64,000 nucleotides of DNA. Origin: CAWFNW01 sp963817405 (GTDB taxonomy: Bacteria > Actinomycetota > Coriobacteriia > Anaerosomatales > Anaerosomataceae). Below the pieces are notes generated by a model. The model did no database searches, was not told where the DNA came from, and was given only the letters and a program-made list of their open reading frames with translations. The stretch covers positions 594,879 to 658,878 of the forward strand of contig CAWFNW010000002.1 of assembly GCA_963817405.1 (NCBI GenBank). Reading direction: 5' to 3'. Below are positions 10,140 to 18,848 of the stretch, piece by piece (position 1 is the stretch's first letter; each line of letters opens with the position of its first letter). The position numbers and the translations under genes are program-made.

Positions 10140-13100
10140 GTGACGCTTATGGAACTCATCGCTCCCGCGCTCGCTCGCGACGTCGTCGTGTCCCGGGCGG
10201 CGGCCGAGCTGGCGGCCGGACGCGATGTCACGCTCGCAGCGAGCGGGCTTGTGCGGCCGGTGTTGGTGGCCGCGCTTGCGGCGGAGCGCACGACGCCCGT
10301 GCTCGTCGTCGTGTCGGGCGAGGACGCCGCCGAGCGCTTTGCGCGGCAGACGGAGGCGTACCTCGCGCGAGAGCGCGTGCTGCGCTTGCCGCTTCGCACC
10401 GACATGCCGTGGGACGATACCGCGCCGGACCTCGAGGTCGTCGGCAGGCGGGCCCGGGCGATCTACGCGCTCTCCCGCGGCCGCGCCGTGGTCGTGGTCG
10501 CAAGTGCCCGCGCGCTCCTTCGCCAGGTGCCGCCGCAGGGCTCGCACGTGTTCGACCCGCTGGAGATCGTGAGCGGCGGCACGTTGGACCTCGCGGAGGC
10601 CGCGCAGGCGCTCGCTCGCATGGGCTACACGCGCGCCGAGAAGGCCGAAGAGCGAGGGCAGTTCGCCGTCCGCGGCGGCACCCTCGACGTCTTCCCCTCG
10701 GACGGCGCGTACCCGGTGCGCGCGGAGCTCTTCGGCGACGACATCGAGTCGCTCAAGCGCTACGTCCCGACGACGCAGCAGACGATCGGCGACGTGGAGG
10801 CCGTCGAGGTCTTCGCGTGCCGCGAGGTCGCGCTCGGCACCCGGTCGGCGCAAGCGGTCAAGCGAGCGCTCGAGAAGCAGACGCGCGGCAACGACGCGCT
10901 TGCCCACGACCTCGCGCGCATCGGCGACGGCGTCTACTTCAACGGTATCGAGCGGTATCTGCCGCTCATGTACCGCCCCGGCACCGTGCTCGAGCACGTG
11001 CCCCCCTCGACGCTCATCGTCGTGGCCGAGCCGCGCTCGCTCTTCGACGACGCGACGCGCTACCGCGAGGAGGTCGCGGAGAAGGCGCGCGCCGCGAAGG
11101 TGGACCTCGAGGGACTCTTCCTGACGCCCGGGAAGCTCGACCTGAGCGCGGGGCAGCGCTTGACGTTGATCTCCGTGTTGCGCGCCGGGTCGGCCCCCGA
11201 CGGGGCGGTCGCTTCGCGCCGCCCGGACGTCGCGGGAGGGGAGACCGCGTTCATCGCGGGCATCCGCTCGCTCCTCTCGAGCAAACACACGGTGGTGCTC
11301 GTCGCCCGCGATCATCGCTCCCGGCGGCGCGTCCACGACGTGCTCGGCGAGGCAGGCGTGCCGCTCGTCGACGTCGTGGCGGACCCGACAGCGCCGCGAC
11401 CGGCGGGCGCGGTCGTACTCGTCGAGGCGGACGTGCCGGCCGGCTACGTGCTCGGTCAGGCCGGGCTCGCCATCGTGAGCGTGGACGACGTCTACCCGCG
11501 GGCGGTGACCGGTAGGCGCGCGCGCTCGGCCGAGGACCCGACGCGCATGACGTTCGACTACAAGCCGGGCGACTACGTCGTGCACGCCACGCACGGCATC
11601 GCGCTCTTCCGCGAGGTCATGCGGCAGGAGGTGCTCGGCGTCGAGCGCGACTACGCCGTGCTCGAGTACGCGAAGGGCGACAAGCTCTACGTTCCGGTCG
11701 ACCAGCTGGACCGCGTGACGAAGTACGTCGGTCCTGAGGGGAGCGCGCCGCGCATCACTCGGCTGAATACCGCCGACTGGTCGCGCGCGACGAAGAAGGC
11801 GCGCACGGCGGCTCGCAAGCTCGCGTTCGACCTCGTCGACCTCTACGCCCGCCGGGCGTCGGTCGCCGGCTTCGCGTTCTCGCCGGACACGCCGTGGCAG
11901 CAGGAGATGGAGGCGGCGTTCCCCTACGTGGAAACGCCGGACCAGCTCGTGGCGATTGCCGACGTGAAGGCCGACATGGAGTCCGACAAGCCGATGGACC
12001 GTCTCGTGTGCGGGGACGTCGGTTACGGCAAGACCGAGGTGGCCATCCGTGCGGCGTTCAAGGCGGTGCAGGACAGGAAGCAGGTGCTCGTGCTGTGCCC
12101 GACGACGATTCTCGCGCAGCAGCACTTCGTGACCTTCTCCGAGCGCTTCGAGCCGTTCCCCGTGCGCGTGGAGGTCCTCTCGCGATTCCGCTCGGACGAG
12201 CAGCAGAAGGCGGCGCTGGAGGGCTTCGCCAAGGGCACCGTCGACGTGCTGATCGGCACGCACCGCCTGCTCTCGCGCGACGTGTCGCCCAAGGACCTCG
12301 GACTCGTCGTCATCGACGAGGAGCAGCGCTTCGGCGTCGGGCACAAGGAGCACATGAAGCACCTGCGCGAGCAGATCGACGTGCTCACGCTCACCGCGAC
12401 GCCCATCCCGAGAACGCTGCAGATGTCGCTCTCGGGCGTTCGCGACTTCTCCGTCATCGACACGCCGCCCACGAACCGCTTCCCGGTGCACGTGCACGTG
12501 GGCGAATGGGACGCCGATGTGGTGTCCGGCGCCGTGCGTCGCGAGATCGAGCGCGGCGGTCAGGTCTACTACATCTCCAACCGAGTGAAGTCCATCGACG
12601 CCGCGGTCAAGCGCGTCGCGGCTGCGGCGCCGGAGGCGCGTATCGGCGTGGGGCACGGCCAGATGTCCGAGCACCAGCTGGAGCGCGTCATGGAGGCCTT
12701 CTCCGCGGGGGAGATCGACGTCCTCGTGTCGACCACGATCGTCGAGTCGGGCATCGACAACCCGCACACCAACACGCTCATCATCGAGGACAGCCAGCGG
12801 CTCGGACTCGCCCAGCTCTACCAGCTCAAGGGGCGCGTCGGGCGCTCGCACGTGCACGCGTACGCGTACTTCCTCTTCCCGACGCACGTCTCGCTCACCG
12901 AGCAGGCGTACGAGCGCCTCGCGGCGGTCCAGGAGCACACCGAACTCGGGAGCGGCATCAAGATCGCCATGCGCGACCTTGAGATTCGCGGGGCGGGCAG
13001 CCTGCTCGGTGCCGAGCAGAGCGGGAATGTGAACGCGGTCGGGTTCGACCTGTACGCGCAGATGCTCCGCGAGGCGGTCGCGGAGGTTCGCGGCGAGCCC

Positions 13101-13553
13101 GTCCTCGCGTTCCCGGAGGTCCGGGTCGACCTGCCGGTCTCTGCGTTCCTGCCCGAGGAGTACATCTCCGACGTCGACGAGCGCGTGCGCTTCTACCGCC
13201 GCCTCGCCGGCGCGCTCACCCTCGAGGCCGTCGACGCCGCCGTCGCGGAGCTCCGCGAGCGCCACGGCGCGCTCCCCGCGCCGGCCGCCGACCTCGTCGC
13301 AGTGGCCCGGATCCGCGCGCTCGCAGGCGAGGTCGGCGCCACGAGCGTGTCGCTCGTGCGCCGGCGCGTGCGTATCGCCGGCGTGACGCTTTCGACCGAG
13401 GAGCGGGGTGCGCTCGCGCCGGCGGGCGCGGTGAGTGAGCCGCGCGGCGGCGGCGTGTTCTTCCCGCAGAGTTATGAAGAGTCAGCAACGGACGCCGCTC
13501 TCCGTGCACTGGGTGCTATACTCAGCGCTGTCCGCCTTCCGATGACTGAGTAG
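10140..13553 (+). CDS. mfd: Mfd, transcription-repair coupling factor
   Basis: An ATP-driven DNA translocase of 1137 residues that removes RNA polymerase stalled at lesions and recruits UvrA. The N-terminal UvrB-like part (about 1-300, MPWDDTAPD, QFAVRGGTLDVFPSD) is followed by the RNAP-interaction/CarD-like domain (about 470-540, DYVVHATHGIALF), then the helicase core with Walker A GDVGYGKTE (about 625), DEEQRFG (about 725), TATPIPRTL and GRVGRS, and the C-terminal TRCF domain. The GTG at 10140 is preferred because GGAGG (10127-10131) sits 8 nt upstream; an earlier in-frame ATG at 10119 has no RBS. A 1047-codon open frame on the opposite strand is a high-GC shadow. Confidence 0.97.
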   Translation: MTLMELIAPALARDVVVSRAAAELAAGRDVTLAASGLVRPVLVAALAAERTTPVLVVVSGEDAAERFARQTEAYLARERVLRLPLRTDMPWDDTAPDLEVVGRRARAIYALSRGRAVVVVASARALLRQVPPQGSHVFDPLEIVSGGTLDLAEAAQALARMGYTRAEKAEERGQFAVRGGTLDVFPSDGAYPVRAELFGDDIESLKRYVPTTQQTIGDVEAVEVFACREVALGTRSAQAVKRALEKQTRGNDALAHDLARIGDGVYFNGIERYLPLMYRPGTVLEHVPPSTLIVVAEPRSLFDDATRYREEVAEKARAAKVDLEGLFLTPGKLDLSAGQRLTLISVLRAGSAPDGAVASRRPDVAGGETAFIAGIRSLLSSKHTVVLVARDHRSRRRVHDVLGEAGVPLVDVVADPTAPRPAGAVVLVEADVPAGYVLGQAGLAIVSVDDVYPRAVTGRRARSAEDPTRMTFDYKPGDYVVHATHGIALFREVMRQEVLGVERDYAVLEYAKGDKLYVPVDQLDRVTKYVGPEGSAPRITRLNTADWSRATKKARTAARKLAFDLVDLYARRASVAGFAFSPDTPWQQEMEAAFPYVETPDQLVAIADVKADMESDKPMDRLVCGDVGYGKTEVAIRAAFKAVQDRKQVLVLCPTTILAQQHFVTFSERFEPFPVRVEVLSRFRSDEQQKAALEGFAKGTVDVLIGTHRLLSRDVSPKDLGLVVIDEEQRFGVGHKEHMKHLREQIDVLTLTATPIPRTLQMSLSGVRDFSVIDTPPTNRFPVHVHVGEWDADVVSGAVRREIERGGQVYYISNRVKSIDAAVKRVAAAAPEARIGVGHGQMSEHQLERVMEAFSAGEIDVLVSTTIVESGIDNPHTNTLIIEDSQRLGLAQLYQLKGRVGRSHVHAYAYFLFPTHVSLTEQAYERLAAVQEHTELGSGIKIAMRDLEIRGAGSLLGAEQSGNVNAVGFDLYAQMLREAVAEVRGEPVLAFPEVRVDLPVSAFLPEEYISDVDERVRFYRRLAGALTLEAVDAAVAELRERHGALPAPAADLVAVARIRALAGEVGATSVSLVRRRVRIAGVTLSTEERGALAPAGAVSEPRGGGVFFPQSYEESATDAALRALGAILSAVRLPMTE
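13514..13522 (+). promoter_or_regulatory. Candidate extended -10 promoter of the foldase gene
   Basis: TGC-TATACT (13514-13522) is a strong extended -10 element inside the last codons of mfd, 110 nt before the foldase start. I see no good -35 box. Confidence 0.4.
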
Positions 13554-13632
13554 CGGTTGGCGGGCATTATCGCGTTACCATCGCTGGCGAGGCGACTGCC
13601 TGCCGGCCCGTAATCGTTCAGGGAGGACCCGC

Positions 13633-14610
13633 GTGAAGACTGTCACCCGTATCACCGCCGTCGTGTTGGTGCTGGCGCTTGCGCTCACCGCCGCCGGCTG
13701 CTCGAAGAAGAACTCGGCCGTGGCGAAGGTCAACGGCGAAACGATCACGAGCGAGGTCTTCGAGGCCTACGCAACCTACGCCGTGAAGCAGAACCCGGGT
13801 CTTGCCACCGCCACCGCCGGCGATCCCGAGCTGGTCAAGTATCGCCGGCTCGTGCTCGACAGCCTCATCAACTCGGAGCTCATCCGCCAGGCTGCCAAGG
13901 CAGAGGGCGCGTCGTTCAGCGATGCGGACGTCACCAAGAAGCTTGACGAGATCAAGGCCTCCTATCCTGACGAGGCGACGTTCAACTCCATGATCGAGTC
14001 CTCCGGGATGTCGATGGACCTCGTGAAGCGGACCGTCGAGGACAACCTCTACTACGAGTATCTCTACGACAAGGTTGCGCCGGCCTCCGAGGTCACGACC
14101 GCGCAGGTCGAGGCGTACTACGCGGAGAACAAGGCGCAGTTCGACCAGGAGGCGCAGGCCACACTGCAGCACATCCTGTTCGCCACTGACGACAAGGCTA
14201 CTGCGGAGACCGTGCTCAAGGAGATCAAGGGCGGTGCCGACTTCGCGGCGATGGCCAAGAAGTACTCCAAGGACACGGCTTCCGCCGCCAATGGTGGCGA
14301 TCTTGGCACCAAGCCGTACTCGACCTACGTGACGGGCTTCAAAGAGGCCGCCCAGGCGCTCAAGGTCGGCGCAGTGAGTGACCTCGTCCAGAGCGAGTTC
14401 GGCTGGCACATCATCAAGAAGACCGCGGAGACGCCGGCGACGACCTCGAAGCTCGAGGACGTTGCGCAGCTCATCCGCGACACGCTCGCGCAGAACGGCC
14501 GGGACGCCAAGTTCGACGAGTACCTGACCGCGAAGAAGGAAGCCGCCAAGATCGAGATCCTCGACAAGGAGCTCGAGGCGGTCGGCGATCAGACCACCCC
14601 CGGGCAGTAG
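13633..14610 (+). CDS. PpiC/parvulin-type peptidyl-prolyl isomerase lipoprotein (PrsA-like)
   Basis: A membrane-anchored extracytoplasmic foldase of 325 residues. The signal peptide ends in the lipobox TAAGC, followed by a SurA-N-like domain (about 25-165, VNGETITSEVFEAYA) and a parvulin domain (about 175-275, QHILFATDD, KYSKDTASAANGGDLG, SEFGWHIIKK). It probably assists folding of secreted proteins. The GTG at 13633 has GGGAGG at 13621-13626. It ends 3 nt before mazG; the mfd, foldase, mazG, eno order suggests one transcription unit from the promoter at the end of mfd. Confidence 0.9.
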   Translation: MKTVTRITAVVLVLALALTAAGCSKKNSAVAKVNGETITSEVFEAYATYAVKQNPGLATATAGDPELVKYRRLVLDSLINSELIRQAAKAEGASFSDADVTKKLDEIKASYPDEATFNSMIESSGMSMDLVKRTVEDNLYYEYLYDKVAPASEVTTAQVEAYYAENKAQFDQEAQATLQHILFATDDKATAETVLKEIKGGADFAAMAKKYSKDTASAANGGDLGTKPYSTYVTGFKEAAQALKVGAVSDLVQSEFGWHIIKKTAETPATTSKLEDVAQLIRDTLAQNGRDAKFDEYLTAKKEAAKIEILDKELEAVGDQTTPGQ

Positions 14611-14613
14611 ACG

Positions 14614-15525
14614 TTGAGCGACGCTGAGGCGCTGCCGGACGCAGGCGCGTCCGGCGTCGGATTGGCGTTCGAGCGGTTCATGAACGTGATTGCGGCCCTG
14701 CGGGCGCCTGACGGGTGCCCGTGGGACCGAGAACAGACGCACGAGAGTCTCGCCAAGCACCTCATCGAAGAGGCGTACGAGACGGTGCATGCGATCCACA
14801 CGGGCTCGTCGGCCGATCTGGCCGACGAGCTCGGTGATGTTCTGCTCCAAGTCGCCCTCCACGCAGAGATCGGGCGAGAGTCGGGGGCCTTCACCATCGA
14901 CGACGTCATTGCGGGTATCGATGCGAAGATCCGACGCCGACATCCGCACGTCTTCGGCGACGTCGTCGCCGATACACCCGAGCAGGTCATGGCGAACTGG
15001 GACGAGATCAAGCGGGGCGAGAAGGCAGAGCGCGCCGCGGTCGAGGCCGCCGAGCTCGCCGAGCCCGCCGAGGCCGCCGCGACCGCAGGGGTGCGGCCGG
15101 GCGTGCTCGGCGGAGTGGCCCCCGCACTTCCGGCGCTCATGTACGCGCAGAAGCTCTCCCGCCGGGCCGCTGCCGCGGGATTCGAGTGGGACTCCATCGA
15201 GGGCGTGTGGGACAAGGTGCACGAGGAGATCGCCGAGCTCAAGGAGGCGGCCCCCGGATCGGCGGAGGCTGCCGACGAGGTCGGCGATCTGCTGTTCACG
15301 GTCGTGAACGTCGCCCGGCACCTCGGGGTGGACGCGGAAGACGCGCTCCGCGGCATGTGCGCGCGCTTCGTCGGGCGGTTCGAGTCGATGGAGGCGTTTG
15401 CCGCCGCCGAGGGGGTCGACGTGCGCGAGTTGGGTATCGACGAGTATGAGCGCCTTTGGGCGCAGGCGAAGCAGGCGGAGGGTCGCGCGAGCGGCCCTGA
15501 GAGGGGACAGGAGATCAGCCGATGA
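14614..15525 (+). CDS. mazG: MazG nucleoside triphosphate pyrophosphohydrolase
   Basis: Hydrolyses (d)NTPs to NMP and pyrophosphate. The protein has 303 residues with two MazG modules. The first (about 15-125) has CPWDREQTHESLAKHLIEEAYE and the ADELGDVLLQVALHAEI metal-binding helix; the second (about 170-270) has KLSRRAAAAGFEWD and ADEVGDLLFTVVNVAR. The start is a TTG 3 nt after the foldase stop without a clear RBS, so it is less certain than the end. The stop overlaps the enolase ATG by 4 nt. Confidence 0.93.
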   Translation: MSDAEALPDAGASGVGLAFERFMNVIAALRAPDGCPWDREQTHESLAKHLIEEAYETVHAIHTGSSADLADELGDVLLQVALHAEIGRESGAFTIDDVIAGIDAKIRRRHPHVFGDVVADTPEQVMANWDEIKRGEKAERAAVEAAELAEPAEAAATAGVRPGVLGGVAPALPALMYAQKLSRRAAAAGFEWDSIEGVWDKVHEEIAELKEAAPGSAEAADEVGDLLFTVVNVARHLGVDAEDALRGMCARFVGRFESMEAFAAAEGVDVRELGIDEYERLWAQAKQAEGRASGPERGQEISR

Positions 15526-16811
15526 GCTACATCACCGATGTCATGGCGCGCGAGGTCCTCGATTCGCGCGGCAATCCCACGGTCGAAGTCGAGGTCATGC
15601 TCGATGACGGCTCGTTCGGCCGTGCAGCCGTGCCGAGCGGCGCCTCAACAGGTGCGTTCGAAGCGGTCGAGCTTCGCGACGGCGACAGCGCCCGCTATCT
15701 CGGAAAGGGCGTGCTCACCGCCGTCCACAACGTGAACGAGATCATCGCCGAGGAGCTTGTCGGTATGGACGCGAGCGACCAGCGGGCCATCGATGAGTTC
15801 CTGATCGAGCTCGACGGCACCGAGAACAAGAGCCGCCTTGGCGCGAACGCCATCCTCGGCGTCTCGCTCGCGGTGGCCAAGGCCGCGGCCGAGAGCTGCG
15901 AGCTCACGCTCTACAGCTACATCGGCGGCTGCAACGCCTCCACGCTGCCCGTGCCGATGATGAACATCCTCAACGGTGGGGCGCACGCCGACAACAACGT
16001 CGACCTGCAGGAGTTCATGATCATGCCGGTCGGCGCGGGCACGTTCGCCGAGGGTCTGCGCATGTGCTCGGAGATCTACCACACGCTGAAGAAGGTGCTC
16101 CACGACCGCGGCCTCGGGGCGGGTGTGGGCGACGAGGGCGGCTTCGCGCCCAACCTCGCCAGCAATGAGGACGCGCTCAAGATCATCTCCGAGGCCGTGA
16201 CGGCCGCCGGCTACTCGCTTGGCGAGCAGATCATGTTCGCGCTCGATCCCGCCTCCACCGAGTTCTACGACGCCGAGCGGGGCGTGTATGTGCTTGCCGG
16301 CGAGGGTCGCGAGCTCTCGAGCGCGGCGATGGTGGACTTCTACGCCGGCCTCGTCGACCGCTACCCGATCGTCTCGATCGAGGACGGTATGGCCGAGGAG
16401 GACTGGGACGGGTGGCGTCTCATGACCGAGCGCCTGGGCGACCGGATCCAGCTCGTCGGCGACGACGTCTTCGTCACCAACACGGAGCGGCTCGCGAAGG
16501 GCATCGACATGGGAGTCGCGAACTCGATCCTCATCAAGCTCAACCAGATCGGTACGCTGACCGAGACGCTGGAGTGTATCCAGATGGCGCACCGTGCCGG
16601 CTACACGACCGTGATCTCGCACCGCTCGGGCGAGACCGAGGACACGACGCTCGCCGACGTCGCGGTTGCGGTGAACGCCGGACAGATCAAGTCGGGCGCG
16701 CCGGCTCGCTCGGACCGCGTTGCGAAGTACAACCAGCTACTCCGCATCGAAGAGGAGCTCGAGGGCTCCGCCGTCTACCCGGGCATGGACGCGTTCTACA
16801 ACATCGGGTAG
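15522..16811 (+). CDS. eno: Enolase (phosphopyruvate hydratase)
   Basis: Glycolytic enzyme that converts 2-phosphoglycerate to PEP. It is 429 residues, the normal length. Landmarks include REVLDSRGNPTVEVEV, GGAHADNNVDLQEFMIMP, the catalytic glutamate region GDEGGFAPNL, SIEDGMAEEDWDGW, the lysine loop NSILIKLNQIGTLTE and SHRSGETEDTT. The ATG overlaps the mazG stop and is preceded by AGGAGA, so the two are translationally coupled. Confidence 0.98.
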   Translation: MSYITDVMAREVLDSRGNPTVEVEVMLDDGSFGRAAVPSGASTGAFEAVELRDGDSARYLGKGVLTAVHNVNEIIAEELVGMDASDQRAIDEFLIELDGTENKSRLGANAILGVSLAVAKAAAESCELTLYSYIGGCNASTLPVPMMNILNGGAHADNNVDLQEFMIMPVGAGTFAEGLRMCSEIYHTLKKVLHDRGLGAGVGDEGGFAPNLASNEDALKIISEAVTAAGYSLGEQIMFALDPASTEFYDAERGVYVLAGEGRELSSAAMVDFYAGLVDRYPIVSIEDGMAEEDWDGWRLMTERLGDRIQLVGDDVFVTNTERLAKGIDMGVANSILIKLNQIGTLTETLECIQMAHRAGYTTVISHRSGETEDTTLADVAVAVNAGQIKSGAPARSDRVAKYNQLLRIEEELEGSAVYPGMDAFYNIG

Positions 16812-16862
16812 CGCGGAAGGAGCCGCCGCGGTGGGACCGCCTGCTCGCCCTCCCGGGAGCCG

Positions 16863-17279
16863 TCACCGGTACAGGACCCCGTTGTGCTTCAGCCAGCCAG
16901 CCGCATGGATCCCTTCGGGGTCGTGGTGCGTCCAGTGGATCACGCCGCCTTCATCGTTCCATTCATATACACCGTTGAACTCGACCGTATCGCCTTCGAG
17001 CAATCTGGGAATACGCGGAGCTACGTCGATGTTGTGAGCGACCAGTACGGTCTGCCCCGAGTGCAGTTCGAGTACAAAGCGCTGATGTCGGCCGCCGTTT
17101 GAGTCGTCCGACAGGACACGGATCACGGTGCCTGACCCCGCGACCTGTACGCCGCTGAGCTGCTCGTCGTAGGCGTTTGCGATGACCTGATCGCTCGCAT
17201 CCGATGGAGCCGAGGTGGTTGGGCTGCAGCCTGCAAGCAGTGCGGCCGCGATCAGGAGTGCCGCGATGCGCCGGATCAC
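16863..17279 (-). CDS. DUF3465 lipoprotein
   Basis: A 138-residue secreted lipoprotein: signal RRIAALLIAAALLAGC with lipobox LLAGC, then a DUF3465 domain. Conserved-looking segments are GTVIRVLSDDSNGGRHQRF, QTVLVAHNIDVAPRIP, and the C-terminal EWNDEGGVIHWTHHDPEG with WLKHNG. The histidine-rich end recalls metal-binding or nuclease-like small beta proteins, but no activity is established. It is convergent with eno, and its upstream gap of about 135 nt to the next minus-strand gene shows no clear promoter. Confidence 0.85.
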   Translation of the reverse strand: MIRRIAALLIAAALLAGCSPTTSAPSDASDQVIANAYDEQLSGVQVAGSGTVIRVLSDDSNGGRHQRFVLELHSGQTVLVAHNIDVAPRIPRLLEGDTVEFNGVYEWNDEGGVIHWTHHDPEGIHAAGWLKHNGVLYR

Positions 17280-17415
17280 GTTGATGCCCGTGACCTTTGG
17301 GGTTCAGCCGGATTCGACACCGCTGCTCCAGTCTCCGCGCGTCTCGGGCCTTCGGCTGCGCGCCGCTCGACTTGCAGGATACGCCAACGCTTGTCGCGTC
17401 GGCTGGCAGCGCTAC

Positions 17416-18027
17416 TCAGCCAGGGAATGAGACCGCCTGGGCAGCAAGCAGAGCCATCACGGCGCAGTTGACCGCGACCGTCAACCAGAAGACTAACTGG
17501 AAGGACGCCTTCCGCGTCTTGTGGCGATACAGGCGCTGCGCCACCAAAGCGCCGGGCCAGCCGCCGAGCAACGCAAGCATGTGCAGGGTGCTCTCGGGGG
17601 TGCGCCGGCGACCCTGCTCAGCCGCTGCTTTGTCCGTCCCGTAGGTCACGAACGCCAGCACGCTGAAGAAACCGTACAGGCCGAACGTCGCGGACGGCAG
17701 GACGCCGAGCGCGATCAGGAGGAGGAGTAGCAGCGCAAACAAGCCGGCGACGACGAGCGGTGCTACGAGCGGTTCCGGACCGGGCCGTGGCGGGCGTGCC
17801 GACCGCTCAGGCAGCGTTGGCACAAGATACGTGATCCCGGTCGCTCGGGGTCGGTTGCGCTCGTCGTGCTCGAGTGTGTACTCGACGAGATCCAGCGTCG
17901 CGGGACGTCGCTTGTCGCGCGGGAACTCACTGATGTGGGCGAATGCGCGCGGGTCGCCGTCCAATGGAGTGACGAAACCGAAGCCCCGGTCGTCGTTCCA
18001 TTCTGTCAGCCTGCCGCGCGCTCTCAT
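17416..18027 (-). CDS. Cold-shock domain plus DUF1294 membrane protein
   Basis: A 203-residue fusion. The N-terminal cold-shock/OB domain (about 1-70) has the RNP-1-like GFGFVTPLDG and the second motif FAHISEF. The C-terminal part has three or four membrane helices with the DUF1294 signature GTDKAAAEQGRRRTPESTLHMLALLGGWPGAL followed by HKTRK. This architecture is common in bacteria, and its function is unknown; nucleic-acid binding at the membrane is a guess from the domains. Confidence 0.9.
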   Translation of the reverse strand: MRARGRLTEWNDDRGFGFVTPLDGDPRAFAHISEFPRDKRRPATLDLVEYTLEHDERNRPRATGITYLVPTLPERSARPPRPGPEPLVAPLVVAGLFALLLLLLIALGVLPSATFGLYGFFSVLAFVTYGTDKAAAEQGRRRTPESTLHMLALLGGWPGALVAQRLYRHKTRKASFQLVFWLTVAVNCAVMALLAAQAVSFPG

Positions 18028-18188
18028 CCGATCCCTTCTCTGTCAAACGTTGCGCGCATGACCCGCGCGCCGAGCCATTCCAGTCTAGCCGAGACCTCGT
18101 ACCGGCGGGTTGACGCGCCTGTTCGGTGGGGAGGCATTCCCGGCAGCCGGGGGGATGTTCGCGTGGAGGGGTCAGGCACGGTGCGGCA

Positions 18189-18199
18189 GGGGAATACTC
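18189..18199 (+). promoter_or_regulatory. Repeated motif GGGGAATACTC upstream of the NTF2-like gene
   Basis: The same 11 bases occur at 2995-3005, upstream of another short orphan gene. Contains GGGAAT, compatible with a SigB-type -10 (GGGTAT-like). No convincing -35 partner is seen here. The rest of the 18028-18263 gap shows nothing further that I recognise. Confidence 0.3.
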
Positions 18200-18263
18200 G
18201 ATGTGACGCTTGCGGCAGAGGCCGGAAGCCGCGCGACCGGATCCTTGAGTTGGAGGCAACCCG

Positions 18264-18782
18264 TTGAGCCGTTCAGTCACGTCACCATCGAGAAACCACA
18301 GAGTCCTTCTGCGATACATGGAGATTCTGAACTCCGGCGACTTCGAGCATCTGGCCGAAGTGCTGGACCCCGACTACGTGCAAGTCATCCCCCAATCGGG
18401 TGAGATCCTGCGTGGCATAGAACCCTTTGCACAGATCATGCGCAATTGGCCATCGGGCCAGGGGCATCCGGACTTGCTGGCGGCACAGGTCGTTCCAACC
18501 GAAACCCACGATGTTCTCAGCGCAGGGATCGGTCCGTTCCCGACATACAGCCTGATCAGAATCGAGGGGGACGGGGACACGCTCACCTCGTACTCCCTCG
18601 TGCGCTACCCGGACGACGACGACTGGTTCAACGTAAGCATCGCCACGTTGCGGGACGGGAAGATCGTGAAGGAGCTCTGGTTCTTCGGGCCGATGTTTGA
18701 GGCTCCTGAGTGGCGCTCGCCGTGGGTGAGGATCATGACTCCGGAGGAACAGCTCGAGCTGGTGGGGTTCAAGAAGGACTAG
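18264..18782 (+). CDS. NTF2-like/SnoaL-type small protein
   Basis: A 172-residue soluble protein with the NTF2-like cone fold pattern. An N-terminal helix RYMEILNSGDFEHLAEVLDPDYV is typical of SnoaL/limonene-epoxide-hydrolase-like domains, then SGEILRGIEPFAQ, and strands ending DGKIVKELWFFGPM. Members are cyclases, hydrolases or ligand binders, so no substrate can be given. The TTG start at 18264 is supported by GGAGG (18252-18256) at 7 nt; the ATG at 18318 would cut the first helix. Confidence 0.75.
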   Translation: MSRSVTSPSRNHRVLLRYMEILNSGDFEHLAEVLDPDYVQVIPQSGEILRGIEPFAQIMRNWPSGQGHPDLLAAQVVPTETHDVLSAGIGPFPTYSLIRIEGDGDTLTSYSLVRYPDDDDWFNVSIATLRDGKIVKELWFFGPMFEAPEWRSPWVRIMTPEEQLELVGFKKD

Positions 18783-18848
18783 CGAGCCCGTGGCGACGCT
18801 CGCGTCGCCGCACGTCCACCGAGTGTGCCGTCCGACAGGAGGTCACGT

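Noticed and set aside
10122..13265. A 1047-codon open frame antisense to mfd
   Set aside because: It mirrors the codon structure of mfd in high-GC DNA, is rich in Arg, His and Val runs, and has no RBS or recognisable domain.
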